From positions 91,517,285 to 91,581,284 of the forward strand of contig NW_026262734.1 of NCBI RefSeq assembly GCF_021869535.1: a stretch of DNA of 64,000 nt, read 5' to 3'. Origin of the DNA: Mytilus californianus. Lineage: Eukaryota > Mollusca > Bivalvia > Mytilida > Mytilidae. Below, piece after piece: positions 57,401-64,000 of the stretch (positions are counted from its first letter, which is position 1; each line of letters starts with the position of its first letter). The notes under the pieces were generated by a model. That model saw only the letters and a program-made list of their open reading frames with translations. It ran no database searches and was not told where the DNA came from. Position numbers and translations under genes: made by a program.

Positions 57401-60400
57401 AAATATACTTTTTCACTTTTTTGGTCTTTTGGAAAATGTTGTTTGTGCTGTATTTAGACCCCTCTAACAAGAAATTTGTTTTGCATGCACACGTATAAAA
57501 ATTGCGGTTTTTATCCAACACAATCATAGGTTTGAACGGTGTTTTCAATTTAGACTTGTTTATATTTTTTCGTTTGGGCTTGTATTATATTGGCCTTATG
57601 GTTTATATGATCCGTTCATCCTATTTTGACTCCTGAAAATTCAAGAGTCTATCCTAAATTGAGGTAAATTATGTGGCCTTCCAATAACCGTTTCGATTCC
57701 TAACATCACTGAAGAGACATTAATTGTCGAAATCCGGATATGGTGTACAAAAAATCTTTGCACCTTTGTTTGCGGTATACCATCGTCGCTGCAAGTTTAT
57801 TGTTTTCTTTTTGGTATTTGATTTATAGTTAAGATCCATTTATTACACCTTGTGATCCGTTTATTTGGCAATCGCCAATGGCACGCAGCAGGATTTAAGA
57901 ACATTTGTTGTTCGACCTGTTAGTCAAATGCGTTTTGTTAAAATATACTTTTTCACTTTTTTCGTCTTTTGGAAAATATTGTTTGTGCTGTATTTAGACC
58001 CCTCTAACAAGAAATTTGTTTTGCATGCACACGTATAAAAAATGTGGTTTGTATCCAACGCAATCATAGGTTTGAACGTTGTCTTCAATTTAGACTTGTT
58101 TATATTTTTTCGTTTGGGCTTGTATTATATTGGCCTTATGGTTTATATGATCCGTTCATCCTATTTTGACTCCTGAAAATTCAAGAGTCTATCCTAAATT
58201 GAGGTAAATTATGTGGCCTTCCAATAACCGTTTCGATTCCTAACATCACTGAAGAGACATTAATTGTCGAAATCCGGATATGGTGTACAAAAAATCTTTG
58301 CACCTTTGTTTGCGGTATACCATCGTCGCTGCAAGTTTATTGTTTTCTTTTTGGTATTAGATTTATAGTTAAGATCCATTTATTACACCTTGTGATCCGT
58401 TTATTTGGCAATCGCCAATGGCAGGCAGCAGGATTTAAGAACATTTGTTGTTCGACCTGTTAGTCAAATGCGTTTTGTTAAAATATACTTTTTCACTTTT
58501 TTGGTCTTTTGGAAAATGTTGTTTGTGCTGTATTTAGACCCCTCTAACAAGAAATTTGTTTTGCATGCACACGTATAAAAATTGCGGTTTTTATCTAACG
58601 CAATCATAGGTTTGAACGTTGTTTTCAATTTAGACTTGTTTATATTTTTTCGTTTGGGCTTGTATTATATTGGCCTTATGGTTTATATGATCCGTTCATC
58701 CTATTTTGACTCCTGAAAATTCAAGAGTCTATCCTAAATTGAGGTAAATTATGTGGCCTTCCAATAACCGTTTCGATTCCTAACATCACTGAAGAGACAT
58801 TAATTGTCGAAATCCGGATATGGTGTACAAAAAATCTTTGCACCTTTGTTTGCGGTATACCATCGTCGCTGCAAGTTTATTGTTTTCTTTTTGGTATTTG
58901 ATTTATAGTTAAGATCCATTTATTACACCTTGTGATCCGTTTATTTGGCAATCGCCAATGGCACGCAGCAGGATTTAAGAACATTTGTTGTTCGACCTGT
59001 TAGTCAAATGCGTTTTGTTAAAATATACTTTTTCACTTTTTTGGTCTTTTGGAAAATGTTGTTTGTGCTGTATTTAGACCCCTCTAACAAGAAATTTGTT
59101 TTGCATGCACACGTATAAAAATTGTGGTTTTTATCCAACGCAATCATAGGTTTGAACGTTGTTTTCAATTTAGACTTGTTTATACTTTTTGTTTGGTCTT
59201 GTATTATATTTGCCTTATGGTTTATATGATCCGTTCATCCTATTTTGACTCCTGAAAATTCAAGAGTCTATCCTAAATTGAGGTAAATTATGTGGCCTTC
59301 CAATAACCGTTTCGATTCCTAACATCACTGAAGAGACATTAATTGTCGAAATCCGGATATGGTGTACAAAAAATCTTTGCACCTTTGTTTGCGGTATACC
59401 ATCGTCGCTGCAAGTTTATTGTTTTCTTTTTGGTATTTGATTTATAGTTAAGATCCATTTATTACACCTTGTGATCCGTTTATTTGGCAATCGCCAATGG
59501 CACGCAGCAGGATTTAAGAACATTTGTTGTTCGACCTGTTAGCCAAATGCGTTTTGTTAAAATATACTTTTTCACTTTTTTGGTCTTTTGGAAAATGTTG
59601 TTTGTGCTGTATTTAGACCCCTCTAACAAGAAATTTGTTTTGCATGCACACGTATAAAAATTGTGGTTTTTATCCAACGCAATCATAGGTTTGAACGTTG
59701 TTTTCAATTTAGACTTGTTTATATTTTTTGTTTGGGCTTGTATTATATTTGCCTTATGGTTTATATGATCCGTTCATCCTATTTTGACTCCTGAAAATTC
59801 AAGAGTCTATCCTAAATTGAGGTAAATTATGTGGCCTTCCAATAACCGTTTCGATTCCTAACATCACTGAAGAGACATTAATTGTCGAAATCCGGATATG
59901 GTGTACAAAAAATCTTTGCACCTTTGTTTGCGGTATACCATCGTCGCTGCAAGTTTATTGTTTTCTTTTTGGTATTAGATTTATAGTTAAGATCCATTTA
60001 TTACACCTTGTGATCCGTTTATTTGGCAATCGCCAATGGCAGGCAGCAGGATTTAAGAACATTTGTTGTTCGACCTGTTAGTCAAATGCGTTTTGTTAAA
60101 ATATACTTTTTCACTTTTTTGGTCTTTTGGAAAATGTTGTTTGTGCTGTATTTAGACCCCTCTAACAAGAAATTGTTTTGCATGCACACGTATAAAAATT
60201 GCGGTTTTTATCCAACGCAATCATAGGTTTGAACGTTGTTTTCAATTTAGACTTGTTTATATTTTTTGTTTGGGCTTGTATTATATTTGCCTTATGGTTT
60301 ATATGATCCGTTCATCCTATTTTGACTCCTGAAAATTCAAGAGTCTATCCTAAATTGAGGTAAATTATGTGGCCTTCCAATAACCGTTTCGATTCCTAAC

Positions 60401-63400
60401 ATCACTGAAGAGACATTAATTGTCGAAATCCGGATATGGTGTACAAAAAATCTTTGCACCTTTGTTTGCGGTATACCATCGTCGCTGCAAGTTTATTGTT
60501 TTCTTTTTGGTATTAGATTTATAGTTAAGATCCATTTATTACACCTTGTGATCCGTTTATTTGGCAATCGCCAATGGCAGGCAGCAGGATTTAAGAACAT
60601 TTGTTGTTCGACCTGTTAGTCAAATGCGTTTTGTTAAAATATACTTTTTCACTTTTTTGGTCTTTTGGAAAATGTTGTTTGTGCTGTATTTAGACCCCTC
60701 TAACAAGAAATTGTTTTGCATGCACACGTATAAAAATTGCGGTTTTTATCCAACGCAATCATAGGTTTGAACGTTGTTTTCAATTTAGACTTGTTTATAT
60801 TTTTTCGTTTGGGCTTGTATTATATTGGCCTTATGGTTTATATGATCCGTTCATCCTATTTTGACTCCTGAAAATTCAAGAGTCTATCCTAAATTGAGGT
60901 AAATTATGTGGCCTTCCAATAACCGTTTCGATTCCTAACATCACTGAAGAGACATTAATTGTCGAAATCCGGATATGGTGTACACAAAATCTTTGCACCT
61001 TTGTTTGCGGTATACCATCGTCGCTGCAAGTTTATTGTTTTCTTTTTGGTATTAGATTTATAGTTAAGATCCATTTATTACACATTGTGATCCGTTTATT
61101 TGGCAATCGCCAATGGCACGCAGCAGGATTTAAGAACATTTGTTGTTCGACCTGTTAGTCAAATGCGTTTTGTTAAAATATACTTTTTCACTTTTTTGGT
61201 CTTTTGGAAAATGTTGTTTGTGCTGTATTTAGACCCCTCTAACAAGAAATTTGTTTTTGCATGCACACGTATAAAAATTGCGGTTTTTATCCAACGCAAT
61301 CATAGGTTTGAACGTTGTTTTCAATTTAGACTTGTTTATATTTTTTCGTTTGGGCTTGTATTATATTTGCCTTATGGTTTATATGATCCGTTCATCCTAT
61401 TTTGACTCCTGAAAATTCAAGAGTCTATCCTAAATTGAGGTAAATTATGTGGCCTTCCAATAACCGTTTCGATTCCTAACATCACTGAAGAGACATTAAT
61501 TGTCGAAATCCGGATATGGTGTACACAAAATCTTTGCACCTTTGTTTGCGGTATACCATCGTCGCTGCAAGTTTATTGTTTTCTTTTTGGTATTAGATTT
61601 ATAGTTAAGATCCATTTATTACACCTTGTGATCCGTTTATTTGGCAATCGCCAATGGCACGCAGCAGGATTTAAGAACATTTGTTGTTCGACCTGTTAGT
61701 CAAATGCGTTTTGTTAAAATATACTTTTTCACTTTTTTGGTCTTTTGGAAAATGTTGTTTGTGCTGTATTTAGACCCCTCTAACAAGAAATTTGTTTTGC
61801 ATGCACACGTATAAAAATTGCGGTTTTTATCCAACGCAATCATCGGTTTGAACGTTGTTTTCAATTTAGACTTGTTTATATTTTTTCGTTTGGGCTTGTA
61901 TTATATTTGCCTTATGGTTTATATGATCCGTTCATCCTATTTTGACTCCTGAAAATTCAAGAGTCTATCCTAAATTGAGGTAAATTATGTGGCCTTCCAA
62001 TAACCGTTTCGATTCCTAACATCACTGAAGAGACATTAATTGTCGAAATCCGGATATGGTGTACAAAAAATCTTTGCACCTTTGTTTGCGGTATACCATC
62101 GTCGCTGCAAGTTTATTGTTTTCTTTTTGGTATTAGATTTATAGTTAAGATCCATTTATTACACCTTGTGATCCGTTTATTTGGCAATCGCCAATGGCAG
62201 GCAGCAGGATTTAAGAACATTTGTTGTTCGACCTGTTAGTCAAATGCATTTTGTTAAAATATACTTTTTCACTTTTTTGGTCTTTCGGAAAATGTTGTTT
62301 GTGCTGTATTTAGACCCCTCTAACAAGAAATTTGTTTTGCATGCACACGTATAAAAATTGCGGTTTTTATCCAACGCAATCATCGGTTTGAACGTTGTTT
62401 TCAATTTAGACTTGTTTATATTTTTTCGTTTGGGCTTGTATTATATTTGCCTTATGGTTTATATGATCCGTTCATCCTATTTTGACTCCTGAAAATTCAA
62501 GAGTCTATCCTAAATTGAGGTAAATTATGTGGCCTTCCAATAACCGTTTCGATTCCTAACATCACTGAAGAGACATTAATTGTCGAAATCCGGATATGGT
62601 GTACAAAAAATCTTTGCACCTTTGTTTGCGGTATACCATCGTCGCTGCAAGTTTATTGTTTTCTTTTTGGTATTAGATTTATAGTTAAGATCCATTTATT
62701 ACACCTTGTGATCCGTTTATTTGGCAATCGCCAATGGCAGGCAGCAGGATTTAAGAACATTTGTTGTTCGACCTGTTAGTCAAATGCATTTTGTTAAAAT
62801 ATACTTTTTCACTTTTTTGGTCTTTCGGAAAATGTTGTTTGTGCTGTATTTAGACCCCTCTAACAAGAAATTTGTTTTGCATGCACACGTATAAAAATTG
62901 CGGTTTTTATCCAACGCAATCATAGGTTTGAACGTTGTTTTCAATTTAGACTTGTTTATATTTTTTCGTTTGGGCTTGTATTATATTTGCCTTATGGTTT
63001 ATATGATCCGTTCATCCTATTTTGACTCCTGAAAATTCAAGAGTCTATCCTAAATTGAGGTAAATTATGTGGCCTTCCAATAACCGTTTCGATTCCTAAC
63101 ATCACTGAAGAGACATTAATTGTCGAAATCCGGATATGGTGTACACAAAATCTTTGCACCTTTGTTTGCGGTATACCATCGTCGCTGCAAGTTTATTGTT
63201 TTCTTTTTGGTATTAGATTTATAGTTAAGATCCATTTATTACACCTTGTGATCCGTTTATTTGGCAATCGCCAATGGCAGGCAGCAGGATTTAAGAACAT
63301 TTGTTGTTCGACCTGTTAGTCAAATGCGTTTTGTTAAAATATACTTTTTCACTTTTTTGGTCTTTTGGAAAATGTTGTTTGTGCTGTATTTAGACCCCTC

Positions 63401-64000
63401 TAACAAGAAATTTGTTTTGCATGCACACGTATAAAAATTGCGGTTTTTATCCAACGCAATCATAGGTTTGAACGTTGTTTTCAATTTAGACTTGTTTATA
63501 TTTTTTCGTTTGGGCTTGTATTATATTTGCCTTATGGTTTATATGATCCGTTCATCCTATTTTGACTCCTGAAAATTCAAGAGTCTATCCTAAATTGAGG
63601 TAAATTATGTGGCCTTCCAATAACCGTTTCGATTCCTAACATCACTGAAGAGACATTAATTGTCGAAATCCGGATATGGTGTACACAAAATCTTTGCACC
63701 TTTGTTTGCGGTATACCATCGTCGCTGCAAGTTTATTGTTTTCTTTTTGGTATTAGATTTATAGTTAAGATCCATTTATTAGACCTTGTGATCCGTTTAT
63801 TTGGCAATCGCCAATGGCACGCAACAGGATTTAAGAACATTTGTTGTTCGACCTGTTAGTCAAATGCGTTTTGTTAAAATATACTTTTTCACTTTTTTGG
63901 TCTTTTGGAAAATGTTGTTTGTGCTGTATTTAGACCCATCTAACAAGAAATTTGTTTTGCATGCACACGTATAAAAATTGCGTTTTTATCCAACGCAATC
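45493..64000 (+). repeat. 540-bp hammerhead-bearing satellite, about 34 units, continues beyond window
   Basis: Head-to-tail units begin with GTTAGTCAAATGCGTTTTG at 45493, 46034, 46573, 47121 and then about every 540 bp to the window end. Unit 3 carries a 9-bp insertion; a few later units have 1-bp indels. Divergence between units is only a few sites. Diagnostic variants (GGTC/CGTC, GCGG/GTGG, AGATTT/TGATTT, CAGGCAG/CACGCAG) tend to alternate between about 50.4 and 54.6 kb, suggesting a two-unit higher-order period there. Each unit has one hammerhead motif. Open frames of 60-115 residues inside units simply recur with the repeat. Confidence 0.98.
45818..45861 (+). ncRNA. Type I hammerhead ribozyme, first of 34 in the satellite
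   Basis: Core CTGAAGA is at 45824-45830. Stem II is GACA/TGTC with loop TTAAT, then GAA and the palindrome ATCCGGAT as a loopless stem III, with A (45855) at the cleavage site. TGGTGT (45856-45861) pairs with ACATCA (45818-45823) as a six-pair stem I with one G-U. All core bases fit CUGANGA..GAAA..UH. Cleavage would fall between 45855 and 45856. Equivalent cores start at 46364, 46911, 47451, then every 540 bp or so to 63645, 34 in total. Two show damage: 46364 (CTGGAGA) and 56090 (first stem II base changed). Confidence 0.88.

Noticed and set aside
45316..61405. Recurring 60-115 residue frames within the 540-bp satellite
   Set aside because: They repeat because the DNA repeats, and they differ in length through single-base indels. 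No domain or start-site conservation was seen.

Overview
This window is eukaryotic, intron-rich and AT-rich. Many of its dispersed repeats are ones I recognise from bivalve molluscs, so a marine mussel (Mytilus-like) is the most likely source. That assignment comes from repeat recognition and was not searched. Most of the window is repeats and relics. There are two coherent coding entities: a spread-out host gene on the minus strand and one intact retroelement on the plus strand.

Host gene (minus strand, about 33.3 to 6.2 kb). Five exon candidates share strand, splice sites and phase 1: three immunoglobulin-like exons (32995-33324, 25288-25566, 18601-18891), a transmembrane exon (14623-14733) and a terminal exon (6196-6377). 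The terminal exon has two YxxI motifs with ITAM spacing and a third SH2-type tyrosine. Together they suggest a type I Ig-family membrane receptor with a signalling tail. Its signal-peptide exon was not found.

Nested mobile DNA (9.36-14.23 kb). A pearl/Helitron-like bivalve element has about 14 core units of about 166 bp, an ACG-rich microsatellite and a 3' hairpin. It lies in the last intron of the proposed receptor gene. Inside it sits a 2.3-kb Penelope-like retroelement (PLE) with an intact 644-aa reverse transcriptase and no endonuclease domain. The PLE has 47-bp direct terminal repeats, a 64-bp target duplication and a hammerhead-ribozyme-like fold just after its stop codon.

Relics (2-5 kb and 14.9-44 kb). 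These include a BEL/Pao gag zinc-knuckle fragment, four decayed copies of one reverse transcriptase family, two LINE fragments, two tRNA-derived SINEs, a MITE inserted in a reverse transcriptase relic, a 137-bp palindrome, and an inverted pair of elements carrying a 21-bp minisatellite.

Satellite (45.49-64.0 kb, running off the window). This is a head-to-tail array of about 34 units of 540 bp. Each unit carries a compact type I hammerhead ribozyme motif (CTGAAGA core, GAAA, loopless palindromic stem III, 6-bp stem I). Transcripts of the array would be expected to self-cleave into 540-nt monomers, as in animal retrozymes. A five-unit block is repeated at an offset of 4318-4319 bp (8 units), showing recent segmental amplification. 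With the PLE ribozyme and two decayed hammerheads elsewhere, hammerhead RNA is a recurring theme and the most interesting signal here.
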